Below are positions 43,177 through 50,570 of a DNA stretch of 50,570 nt, in pieces. Every line of letters starts with the position of its first letter. Position 1 is the first letter of the stretch. The translations under genes were made by a program, and so were the position numbers. Origin of the DNA: Nostoc flagelliforme FACHB-838. Its GTDB lineage: Bacteria; Cyanobacteriota; Cyanobacteriia; Cyanobacteriales; Nostocaceae. The notes beneath the pieces are model-generated. The model ran no database searches, was not told the origin of the DNA, and saw only the letters and a program-made list of their open reading frames with translations. Where the stretch lies: contig NZ_JACJSI010000048.1 of NCBI RefSeq assembly GCF_014698065.1, positions 1-50,570 of the forward strand. The letters are read 5' to 3'.

Positions 43177-43396
43177 TGTGGAAAACTTGTGGAAAAAGCC
43201 AGTTAATTTTCCACAAGGTAATTATACTTAATTAAGTTTTATCGGCAAAATATCAACTTTCCCCCAGTTTTTTCCACAAAAAATCAGATTTTTCCACAAT
43301 TTAAGTTGAATTTAATCAATTTTTATCCATTACTTAATATTCTCGACTAATTATTCGGTTGTTAAGACTAATATTCACGGTGCTAGTTGTGGAAAA
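43177..43396. other. Candidate chromosomal origin: DnaA-box cluster
   Basis: Six perfect TTTTCCACA boxes lie in about 220 bp: minus strand at 43177-43185, 43188-43196 and 43388-43396; plus strand at 43207-43215, 43270-43278 and 43290-43298. A near match TTATCCAT is at about 43324. Between them is AT-rich sequence suitable for unwinding (about 43216-43255 and 43299-43370). It abuts the 3' end of dnaA. Box density and dnaA linkage support oriC; a box array for dnaA autoregulation alone is the alternative. Confidence 0.75.
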
Positions 43397-43410
43397 CTTA
43401 AAATACATCA

Positions 43411-44793
43411 TCAGGATGGTTTTTGAGAACGGCTAGTCATATTGATGCGATCGCTCAGTTGGCGGATTGTTTGTGCTAAAGTGCGATCGCTCTGGTGAAG
43501 TTGAGTAATTTTATCGCAACTATAGATTACCGTTGTATGGTCTTTACCACCAAACTCCTCCCCAATTCTCGGCAAACTCAGGGACGTATGTTGGCGCATG
43601 AGATACATTCCTAATTGACGCGCCCAGCTAATCTCTCTTCGCCGTGAGTTACTTTTGAGGTCGTCTATTGAAACATCAAAATTATCCGCCACCACCTTTA
43701 AAATTGCTTCTGGGGTAGCTGCCATTTTTTCGTTAGGCGGTTCTAAAACCGGTGTGATATTTTCCACCGTCATCGGCAAGTCCCAAATAGAAATATAAGC
43801 CACCGCCCGAATTAAAGCTCCTTCTAATTCTCGAATATTAGAAGTATAGTTAGAAGCGATATACTCAATCACATCGCGGGGAAGACTAATATTTTCATCC
43901 TCGGCTTTTTTTTGCAAAATTGCCATTCTCGTTTCTAAATCCGGCTTTTGGATATCCGCGATTAACCCCATAGAAAACCGAGAACAAAGACGTTCTTGCA
44001 AGCTAGGAATCTGGTTAGGAGGACGGTCGGAAGCAATGACAACTTGTTTCCCAGCTTCATGTAAAGTATTAAAAGTATAAAAAAATTCCTCTTGGGTATA
44101 TTCTTTACCCTCAAGAAACTGAATATCATCAACTAATAAAAGATCAGCGGCTCGGTAATGCTCTCGGAAACTCTGCATACTATCCTTACGAATCGCTGTA
44201 ATTAAATCATTAGTAAACTGCTCAGTAGAAACATAAAATATTTTACAATCAGGACAAATTTCCCAGCGATAATGACCAATAGCTTGCATCAAATGAGTTT
44301 TACCCAAGCCTACACCACCGCACAAAAACAAAGGATTAAACTCTTTACCTGGAGATTCTGCAACTGCTAAAGAAGCAGCATGAGCCATACGATTATTAGC
44401 ACCAACTACAAATCGTGAAAATACATATTTAGAATTTAATTCAGTAGTTTTATGATTGCGATTAGGAATAGGCTCAGAAATACTGCTGGAATTCGGTGAT
44501 TCCCAAGAAACCTCTCGTTCACTAAAATGAGAAACTTCATCACCTTGAGCAACGGTAATGTAAATTCCCACAGGATGACCAAGAATATCTTGTACTACAT
44601 GAGCAATAGTATTAATGTAATACTTCTGTAGCCAGTTACGAGCGAATGGGTTAGGAGCGCGGATAACCAAGCAATTATTTTCTAATCGCTCCGCACTAGC
44701 AGTTTTGATCCAAGTTTCAAAGGTAGGTCGGGATAGTTCAAGCTGTAGACGCTCTAGTACCTGACTCCACAGACTTTCTATGGGAATTTCCAT
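43411..44793 (-). CDS. dnaA: Chromosomal replication initiator DnaA
   Basis: The protein has 460 residues. Domain I is at residues 1-80 (SLWSQVLERLQLELSRPTFETW), then a short variable domain II, the AAA+ domain with Walker A GGVGLGKTH (159-167) and Walker B LLLVDDIQFL, and the C-terminal DnaA-box binding domain with signature GGKDHTTVIYSCDKI. It binds ATP and the TTTTCCACA boxes located directly downstream. The start codon ATG 44793 gives the usual MEIPIESLW beginning. Confidence 0.97.
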   Translation of the reverse strand: MEIPIESLWSQVLERLQLELSRPTFETWIKTASAERLENNCLVIRAPNPFARNWLQKYYINTIAHVVQDILGHPVGIYITVAQGDEVSHFSEREVSWESPNSSSISEPIPNRNHKTTELNSKYVFSRFVVGANNRMAHAASLAVAESPGKEFNPLFLCGGVGLGKTHLMQAIGHYRWEICPDCKIFYVSTEQFTNDLITAIRKDSMQSFREHYRAADLLLVDDIQFLEGKEYTQEEFFYTFNTLHEAGKQVVIASDRPPNQIPSLQERLCSRFSMGLIADIQKPDLETRMAILQKKAEDENISLPRDVIEYIASNYTSNIRELEGALIRAVAYISIWDLPMTVENITPVLEPPNEKMAATPEAILKVVADNFDVSIDDLKSNSRRREISWARQLGMYLMRQHTSLSLPRIGEEFGGKDHTTVIYSCDKITQLHQSDRTLAQTIRQLSDRINMTSRSQKPS

Positions 44794-44957
44794 TATCCAC
44801 CAGCTTTGCTGCTAATCGTCACAATAGAAGAGAAAGCACTAATTTAGCATTGAGACACGCTAGACCTAGAATAAACTTTTAAGTTGTAATCATTTTGGGA
44901 CATACCCGGTAGGAAAGATCCTAACACCCACCGACTGACACGGAGAAGCAACGACAC

Positions 44958-46217
44958 ATGAAGACAACAAATCATCACTCAGCGCCTAAAAAGATTAATA
45001 TTAAGGATTTGCCCCACAGATGGGGAGCAGATAATATTCTGGGGATGCTCTCATACGGGGTAGCAGTGGTGTTCCTGGGGAGCTGCTCTCTTCTACCTGC
45101 TAAGACCTTTGAGGCTCAACAAAGCGATAGGCAAGCTCAAAAGACAATAGAATCGAACCCGGTAATTGTCCCCCCACCGATTTTCTCTTCCTCTGGAGAT
45201 CCTAATTTTGTAGTGAAAGTAGTGCAACAGGTGGGGCCTGCGGTAGTTCGGATTGATTCTTCCCGAACAATTACTTCGCGTGTACCAAACGAATTTAACG
45301 ATCCATTTTTCCGACGGTTTTTTGGAGATTCAGCCCCACGGCCTAGACAACGGGTAGAGCGGGGTAGTGGCTCTGGATTTATCATTAACTCCTCTGGTCA
45401 AATTTTGACCAATTCCCATGTGGTAGATGGTGCTGATAGAGTTACTGTCACACTCAAAGATGGCCGGACTTTTGATGGTAAAGTTCTGGGTGAAGATCCG
45501 GTAACTGATGTGGCGGCGATCAAAATTGATGCGAATAATCTGCCAACTCTATCTGTGGGTAACTCCGATGCTTTGCAGCCAGGAGAGGCTGTAGTTGCCA
45601 TCGGTAATCCATTAGGCTTGAATAATACCGTTACTTCTGGGATTATTAGTGCTACAGGTCGTTCTAGTAGCGACATCGGTGCTAGTGACAAGCGGGTTGA
45701 TTACATCCAAACGGATGCAGCGATTAACCCTGGAAATTCCGGTGGCCCATTGCTCAATGCTCGTGGTCAAGTGATTGGGATGAATACAGCTATTATTCGA
45801 GGCGCTCAAGGTTTGGGGTTTGCTATTCCCATTAATACCGTACAAAGGATTGCTCAAGAATTAATTGCTACAGGCAAGGTGGATCATCCTTATTTGGGTG
45901 TTCAGATGGTGACATTGACACCAGAAATTAAAGAAAGAATCAGAAATAGAGCAGGCGATCGCTTAAATCTACAAGCAGATGATGGCGTTTTGCTGGTTGA
46001 GATTGTACCGCGATCTCCTGCATCTGTGGCTGGGCTACGAGTCGGTGATGTGATTAAAAGCATTAATAGCCAGCCTGTTACTAAAATTGAAGAAGTACAA
46101 AAGCTAGTAGAAAAGAGCAAAATCGGTACTAAATTACCAATAGAAGTAGAACGCAATGGGCAAATTGTCCAAGTAGGAGTACAACCTGCTCCTTTGCCCG
46201 TAAGACGTGAAGGATAA
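44958..46217 (+). CDS. HtrA/Deg-family trypsin-like serine protease with PDZ domain
   Basis: The protein has 419 residues. A membrane/lipoprotein-like leader is at residues 25-43 (VVFLGSC is a possible lipobox). The triad is H154 (LTNSHVVDG), D184 (PVTDVAAIK) and S261 (NPGNSGGPL). One PDZ domain follows at about 310-410 (GVLLVEIVPRSPASVAGLRVGDVI). It degrades or refolds damaged envelope proteins. It is divergent from dnaA; the 164 bp between them must hold both promoters. Which of the three cyanobacterial paralogues it is cannot be decided here. Confidence 0.94.
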   Translation: MKTTNHHSAPKKINIKDLPHRWGADNILGMLSYGVAVVFLGSCSLLPAKTFEAQQSDRQAQKTIESNPVIVPPPIFSSSGDPNFVVKVVQQVGPAVVRIDSSRTITSRVPNEFNDPFFRRFFGDSAPRPRQRVERGSGSGFIINSSGQILTNSHVVDGADRVTVTLKDGRTFDGKVLGEDPVTDVAAIKIDANNLPTLSVGNSDALQPGEAVVAIGNPLGLNNTVTSGIISATGRSSSDIGASDKRVDYIQTDAAINPGNSGGPLLNARGQVIGMNTAIIRGAQGLGFAIPINTVQRIAQELIATGKVDHPYLGVQMVTLTPEIKERIRNRAGDRLNLQADDGVLLVEIVPRSPASVAGLRVGDVIKSINSQPVTKIEEVQKLVEKSKIGTKLPIEVERNGQIVQVGVQPAPLPVRREG

Positions 46218-46301
46218 TATTTGTTATTTGTCATTTGTCATTATTTATTTGAAAGACAACTGGCATACTCCCCATTCCCTATTCCCAAAAAGAGTTTTAT
46301 C

Positions 46302-46835
46302 ATGACTGAATTAGTGCCAATAATCCAATTAGGCAATCCAACATTGCGCCAAAAAGCTGCTTGGGTTGAGAATATTCAAGATGAGCATATCCAAAAATTA
46401 ATAGAAGACTTAATCGCTACAGTTGCCAAGGCTAACGGCGTAGGAATTGCTGCGCCTCAAGTAGCACAATCCTATCGTTTATTTATTGTGGCTTCCCGCC
46501 CTAATGCCAGGTATCCCAACGCCCCAGAAATGGAACCGACTGCCATGATTAATCCCAAAATCATTGCTCATTCAACTGAAGTTGTCAAAGATTGGGAAGG
46601 TTGTTTAAGTATTCCAGGAATTAGAGGTTTAGTTCCTCGGTATAAAGCTATTGAAGTAGAATACACTGACTGTCAAGGCAACTTACAAAAGCAAGAACTA
46701 ACCGATTTTATCGCTCGGATTTTTCAACACGAATACGATCATCTTGATGGTATCGTATTTGTAGATTGTTTAGAGAATACTCTCGATATGATAACTGAAC
46801 AGGAATATCAACAACGAGTCGTTAACAATAAATAA
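46302..46835 (+). CDS. def: Peptide deformylase
   Basis: The protein has 177 residues. All three motifs are present: NGVGIAAPQ (45-53), EGCLS with metal ligand C101, and QHEYDH with H143, E144 and H147. It removes formyl groups from nascent proteins using a metal ion. I chose ATG 46302 because the protein then starts like other deformylases; a longer frame from 46221 would add an unlikely 27-residue leader. Confidence 0.95.
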   Translation: MTELVPIIQLGNPTLRQKAAWVENIQDEHIQKLIEDLIATVAKANGVGIAAPQVAQSYRLFIVASRPNARYPNAPEMEPTAMINPKIIAHSTEVVKDWEGCLSIPGIRGLVPRYKAIEVEYTDCQGNLQKQELTDFIARIFQHEYDHLDGIVFVDCLENTLDMITEQEYQQRVVNNK

Positions 46836-46895
46836 ACGAATGAACGCTACAATCTATCAGAAAAGCAAAGAAATAGTTAAATCCAGAGTGCCTTC

Positions 46896-47516
46896 ATGAC
46901 GGCTGATCTGACATCTACAGCGACATCTGACTTTGTTACCGTGCTATCCGAGGCTGCGGCTGCGTATCGAGGACAAAAAGGCACACGCCCTAGTGCTGAA
47001 ATATTAGTAAAGGCCTTGCTACAAGCAGAAAAAGCTGCCAAGCAGCAACGATTGACTTATCCGTTTAAGTCTCTTCTTGGTAAATGGCAACTTTGCTTTG
47101 CTACTGGCACTAAGAAAGTTAGAGAGCGCGGGGGAATTGTATTAGGGAAGGGTTTGTATGTGCCTAAATTTGTAGCAATCCATCTTTCCTTTAATGCCAC
47201 CTGGGAACAGGATTTAGGCAGAGGCGAAATTGGTAATCAGGTTAAGTTTAGCCAAGTTTCATTGAAACTTACGGGGCCAGTGCAATATTTAAATAAGAAA
47301 AATTTATTGGCGTTTGACTTTAACCAGATGCTTATCAGTCTGTTTAGCCGTGTTGTTTACAACAGAGCGATCCGTTCTGGTAAAGTTCAAACAGAAGATT
47401 TTTATAGTCAGCCAATAGCTAAACTACCCTTTTTTGCCTTCTTTTTAGTGACGGAAGATTTCATTGCGGCTCGTGGTCGTGGAGGAGGATTGGCATTTTG
47501 GATTCGAGAAATTTAA
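46896..47516 (+). CDS. Conserved cyanobacterial protein, PAP/fibrillin-like
   Basis: The protein has 206 residues. The central part (LLGKWQLCFATGTKK..., then a beta-rich domain with NLLAFDFNQML) and the C-terminal FFLVTEDFIAARGRGGGLAFW resemble the lipocalin-like plastid-lipid-associated (fibrillin) proteins of cyanobacteria and plastids, which are linked to thylakoid lipid or carotenoid bodies. No signal peptide is seen. The assignment is by pattern only; a conserved hypothetical is the safe name. Confidence 0.65.
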   Translation: MTADLTSTATSDFVTVLSEAAAAYRGQKGTRPSAEILVKALLQAEKAAKQQRLTYPFKSLLGKWQLCFATGTKKVRERGGIVLGKGLYVPKFVAIHLSFNATWEQDLGRGEIGNQVKFSQVSLKLTGPVQYLNKKNLLAFDFNQMLISLFSRVVYNRAIRSGKVQTEDFYSQPIAKLPFFAFFLVTEDFIAARGRGGGLAFWIREI

Positions 47517-47895
47517 CTATTAGACATCTTCTGAAATTAATTATTCCTTGCGTGAAACCCTTGTAGAGAGGGAGTGCTGCTATTTATCTACATTGATCTT
47601 CGCTCTTCTGTCTGTCTTATGTCTATTATGTAAGCCCCTATTAATTCTGAAAACAGAATTAGTAGCGAGATATAAGATCGGTGATGAGAATTGCATTTGA
47701 AATCTATTTTTCGCATTGCTTTCAACAGATGCCGGATGTATCACAAATTACCCTCCGGCTTCGGCAGTTCTTCTTTGGTGAAATAACAATACCAGCCAGC
47801 CTCACCAATGATTTTCTTTTTAAATTCGAGAGCGGCAAAAAATTATCTTGCCTTTTGAAAGAAGTATATGCTAATATTGATAATTGTGTGGTTAA
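47517..47895. other. Spacer with hairpin, no convincing gene
   Basis: A perfect hairpin TAATTCTG-AAAA-CAGAATTA lies at 47642-47661. It lacks a T-run, so it is not an obvious terminator. A 74-codon reading frame (47681-47905) runs into the tRNA gene and shows no RBS or family pattern, so I do not call it a gene. Confidence 0.5.
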
Positions 47896-47969
<74 letters not shown>

Positions 47970-48005
47970 TTAAGAATCCATATATAGTAAGGCTTTCAGT
48001 GTGTG

Positions 48006-48077
48006 ACTTTACCCATAAGTTTGCCGCAATGGCAAGCTTATGGTTCCAATAGGGGGCGGCAAAGTTATGCTTCCAAT
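48006..48077. repeat. Three 20-bp repeats and 13-bp hairpin at the element end
   Basis: The plus-strand copies GGCAAGCTTATGGTTCCAAT and GGCAAAGTTATGCTTCCAAT match at 17 of 20 positions and start 27 bp apart. The minus-strand copy GGCAAACTTATGGGTAAAGT matches the first at 15 of 20. The inverted pair forms a 13-bp stem (48013-48025 with 48031-48043, one G-T pair) with loop GCAAT. Spacing and orientation fit transposase binding sites at a Tn7-type end. Confidence 0.65.
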
Positions 48078-48132
48078 TTTCCAGGTGTAGAGGAAGAAGC
48101 CAACTTACTCTGCCCTTTTAAGTCTAATAGCT

Positions 48133-49095
48133 TTACACTCCAATTTCACGTCGTGTTTCATTTAAAGCAGCACGAACCTGTCTGTAACGGAGATATCCAG
48201 GATGAGTCATTATTTCAGACACACGAGCTTCTGAGGGGTATTCTCCTTGATTATGCAACTTAAGTACAATCTGCTTAACTTCTCTGCAAGACTGCTGTAT
48301 CTTTTCTGTATGACATGCTTTACCATAACTACGGTATTTGGCAGAAATAGCACTGCATAAATCTGGAAAGTGGCTGAAAATTGTCCGCCTATTATATCCC
48401 AAACGTGTAGCTACTTCTTTCATTGTCAGTGGTGGCTCTTTGTCGCTTCCAAGTATTGCTAGCAAAGCATCTTGTACTTGATTAGAGTTGAAAAGTTTTG
48501 GAGATGCTCTTAGTGTGGGCGATCGCCAACTTAGTAGTGGCAACTCCTGCTGACAGTGAGAACATTGCAAACATAGATATATTTTGTGTAAAGGACATAC
48601 TTTTACTGAATTTATAGTCCAAAGTAGTGGTTTATAAATTACTTGTTTAGCTAAACGCCATTCTTCGTAACATACAGTACACCAAGCGCTTTGGGTACGA
48701 AACAAATTGCGCGTGGGAATAATTTCAGATCAAAATAGCAGGGTCAGCAAGTGCAAATCTTCTATAAGCGTTAGCTTCTGAAGTGCTTGTACTAAATCTA
48801 TTACTATATTTCCTGTACCATTTATAGCTGTAGCACGGTCGAAAAGAGAACGTAAATCTCTACTAGTTCGGGATTTCAAAAATATTTGTTTTAGTAGTGG
48901 TGTAATAGTTCGTGAAATTAATACATCTGGAGGTACACAATGAGCCTCTGCTAATCTTTCTATGTATCCTGTAAGGCTTTCCACCATTGGTGTTCTAATG
49001 CCAACAGGCTCTAATTGATACAATTGACTGCGAGATGGAATAGAAAGCTTTTTTAAATCCCAACATTCGTATGTTACTAATCCATTAGCTAACAT
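48133..49095 (-). pseudogene. tniQ: TniQ/TnsD-like target-selection protein with one in-frame stop
   Basis: The frame starts at ATG 49095, overlapping the tnsC stop by 11 bases (coupled translation), and shows the TniQ N-terminus (TPMVESLTGYIERLAEAH). At 48730-48732 a TGA interrupts it (LLF-stop-SEIIPTRNLFR); the frame then continues unchanged to 48133. The zinc-finger pattern WCTVC, CPLH, CLQCSHC of TniQ is intact, followed by a long C-terminal HTH region (MKEVATRLGYNRRTIFSHFP). That extension is the TnsD type, which recognises a fixed attachment site. A single Trp-to-stop change would explain the break. Confidence 0.78.
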
Positions 49096-50066
49096 CTTGT
49101 TGCACTCCAATAGGATCTCTTTTGGGATTGCGTTTGCCAACTTTTCCTGGTGGACGAGTATTTTTTGGAGCTTCTTCTGGCTGTGCAATTGTTTTTGCGC
49201 CAAGTCCTAATGCAGAGCGTAAGTTTTGTACATCTGTTTCCGTTTCAGATAATTGTCGTTCGCCCTCTTGAATTTCCTTGAACATTCTCTGACACTGAGC
49301 AACCGACCAAGCACGTTTTTGTAAGTCTTTGAGAGTGACTGTTGTTGCTTGTCGATCCAGAGCATCTTTAAGAGCGCGTGTTAGCCAATTTTTCAGTATG
49401 CCAACACATCCTAATGTACGTTCATAAAAATATTCCCAATAAGTAATTAAATCTGGATGCTCTGCAAGTGGCATCTGCTGTTGAAAAGTCAACAATACGC
49501 TTTTAAAAGCCTGTACGTCTTCTGGACTGTCAGCACAATAACGGCGGAAATGAATATCGACACTACGGCGTGAGAGCTGACCGCTTAAATTACGGAATGT
49601 CAGTAATTCGTAGGTTCCTAATAGACAATGCAAGATACCTGTCATATTTGCCACAGATTTGAGGCAGTCTAATTGATCTTGTAGCTTGTATCCGCTTGCC
49701 ATCTTGCCAAAATGTTGTGCTTCATCTACAAAAAATACGTCTGGATGACGATGGATGAGGGCATTTTCTAAAGCTCTGCGTAGAGCGGGTGCAACTACTT
49801 TCGACTCAACATTAATTTTTCCAAAATTATCGCGAGAGATACCACGCACACCATAATCAAACTTGTGATCGATTAAGGGTTCCTCTAAGGCGATTAAGGC
49901 GCGGGTGTAGTAATCTTTCCAGTTGAAGTTTCTCGATTCTGGGGCTACAGCTTCAACACCAACAACAGGAACACGACCTCGATCGCTTTCCAGTTTAGGT
50001 AATGCTAGTTCTGTTAATTTCTGTTCAACACGGAGTCGCAAAGTTGTTTTACCGATACCGCTAGCA
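49085..50066 (-). pseudogene. tnsC: TnsC/TniB-like AAA+ ATPase, 5' end cut off by an IS
   Basis: The native frame runs from the P-loop (SGIGKTTLRLRVEQ) at about 50065 to a stop at 49085. It includes Walker B VFFVDEAQHFG and sensor-like LLGTYELLTFRN, then the C-terminal helical domain WEYFYERTLGCVGILKNWLTRA typical of TnsC/TniB transposition regulators. The first half of the Walker A loop and everything upstream are replaced by IS sequence; the seven residues before SGIGKTT come from the IS end. Tn7-like TnsC links target selection to the transposase. Confidence 0.78.
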
Positions 50067-50570
50067 GGGTTAGCGCGTCTCAAACCCTATTGACAGTGGG
50101 ATTCTAGGAGAGGATTGAATTTGGGAGAGATGCGGCTAACACAGAAAGCATATACTGATCATTCATAGCGGCTCGCCGTGACTTTTGGCGAATACTGCGA
50201 CGAAAAGATGATTCTTGCTCTAAGGCATTAAGAGCAATGCGACGTAGCAAAGAAAAATTCTGTGGACTGTGCAGAGAACGAATTCGACATTCATCCTCAT
50301 TGAAAGTGACATCTAATGTCCAATGAACTGAATTTTCAATACCCCAATGCTGTGGAATGGCACTACCAATTTTATTAGCATTACTAGCGAGACTAGTGAT
50401 GTAAAATTGCACCTCCTGGGTAGTTTTATTCCAATGCTGAATCGAACGCACTACCATCACTACTGTTGTTATTCCTGCCCATAAATCTTGTTCATGAAGT
50501 CCAGGAAGTTGTGACAGTGGTACGGTGTAAACCTGACGATTTTCCATGCGGTGATGTCCTTTTTCTACTC
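50067..50570 (-). mobile_element. ISAs1-family insertion sequence, partial, in tnsC
   Basis: The left boundary is taken at the CAGGGTTAGCG junction next to the tnsC P-loop; the exact base is uncertain. It contains the 3' part of an ISAs1-type transposase gene and extends past the window end. A terminal inverted repeat cannot be confirmed because the other end is missing. Confidence 0.6.
50104..50570 (-). CDS. ISAs1-family transposase, C-terminal part (5' end outside window)
   Basis: The frame is open to the last base (V-E-K-G-H-H-R before MENRQVYTVP), so the ATG at 50547 is internal. The C-terminal DDE block IPQHWGIENSVHWTLDVTFN with catalytic Glu, and RIRSLHSPQNFSLLRRIALN, are diagnostic of ISAs1-family transposases. 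It ends at 50104. Confidence 0.88.
   Translation of the reverse strand, partial: VEKGHHRMENRQVYTVPLSQLPGLHEQDLWAGITTVVMVVRSIQHWNKTTQEVQFYITSLASNANKIGSAIPQHWGIENSVHWTLDVTFNEDECRIRSLHSPQNFSLLRRIALNALEQESSFRRSIRQKSRRAAMNDQYMLSVLAASLPNSILS

Larger units (their letters stand above)
48000..50066 (-). mobile_element. Tn7-like element end next to tRNA-Val (degenerate)
   Basis: The candidate terminus TGTGTGACTTTACCC begins at 48000, 31 bp beyond the tRNA. It is followed by three related 20-bp sites: 48025 to 48006 (minus), 48031-48050 and 48058-48077 (plus, consensus GGCAAnnTTATGnTTCCAAT), as expected for TnsB binding. Then come tniQ/tnsD and tnsC on the minus strand. No tnsB or tnsA, cargo, cas genes or CRISPR array lies within the window. 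A TGA in tniQ and an IS in tnsC suggest the element is no longer active. Confidence 0.62.

Noticed and set aside
48006..48077. Short repeats near the tRNA considered as a CRISPR array
   Set aside because: Only three degenerate 20-bp copies, one inverted, with a 7-base gap between the two direct ones; better explained as transposon-end binding sites.
48000..50570. Complete CRISPR-associated transposon
   Set aside because: No cas gene, CRISPR repeat or guide-like spacer can be seen in the window; only the transposition part of one end is present.

Overview
The window looks like the chromosome of a filamentous, Nostoc-like cyanobacterium. Supporting signs are frequent HIP1 octamers (GCGATCGC), a cyanobacterial DnaA with an adjacent cluster of TTTTCCACA boxes, a huge AAA-GAF-PAS histidine kinase, a WD40 STAND ATPase, short palindromic inserts inside genes and a GGGAGCAGG-type low-complexity repeat. 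Taxonomy below 'Nostocales-like' is not resolved from sequence alone.

Layout. (1) 1-5646: the 3' part of a multidomain sensor kinase overlapping a NarL-type regulator, then a DsbA-like protein. (2) About 5.7-29.9 kb: an accessory region, almost all on the plus strand up to 27.9 kb, of small-molecule oxidation, hydrolysis and detoxification genes: two VOC proteins, an epimerase-like protein, two intact SDRs, a GMC oxidoreductase, NIPSNAP, nitronate monooxygenase, DUF6130, two epoxide hydrolases, a nitrilase, a TlpA-like protein, an NmrA-like protein, two further alpha/beta hydrolases, a peroxiredoxin and a disulfide oxidoreductase. A minus-strand cupin plus acyl-CoA-dehydrogenase-like pair closes it. 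The region is full of wreckage: at least eight broken genes or gene fragments, and several families of repeated leaders. The same upstream/RBS/start module or the same signal-peptide cassette sits on unrelated genes. (3) 30.2-34.1 kb: a STAND ATPase with about 14 WD40 repeats, then an apparent transposase remnant. (4) 34.3-43.2 kb: a heavy-metal RND efflux operon (adaptor, pump, lipoprotein) with an RppA/RppB-type two-component system whose two genes are separated by an inverted HEPN-like gene. (5) 43.2-47.5 kb: candidate oriC, dnaA, HtrA-type protease, peptide deformylase and a conserved hypothetical. (6) 47.9-50.57 kb: tRNA-Val(GAC), followed about 30 bp downstream by what looks like the end of a Tn7-like element with a TnsD/TniQ gene (one in-frame stop) and a tnsC gene interrupted at its P-loop by an ISAs1-family element that runs off the window.

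How it may work together. The accessory region combines enzymes for nitriles, epoxides, nitronates, alcohols, aldehydes and halogenated or ester compounds; several carry Tat or Sec leaders and would act in the periplasm. Four copies of one leader carry the inverted repeat ACTCAA-N5-TTGAGT (three perfect, one with a single mismatch) just before a fixed RBS and start codon, which suggests that unlinked incoming genes were placed under one shared control. No regulator for it is visible here. The metal-efflux operon has an 11-bp-period direct repeat (CAATTTCAT twice) upstream, as expected for an OmpR-type regulator such as the RppA homologue encoded downstream.
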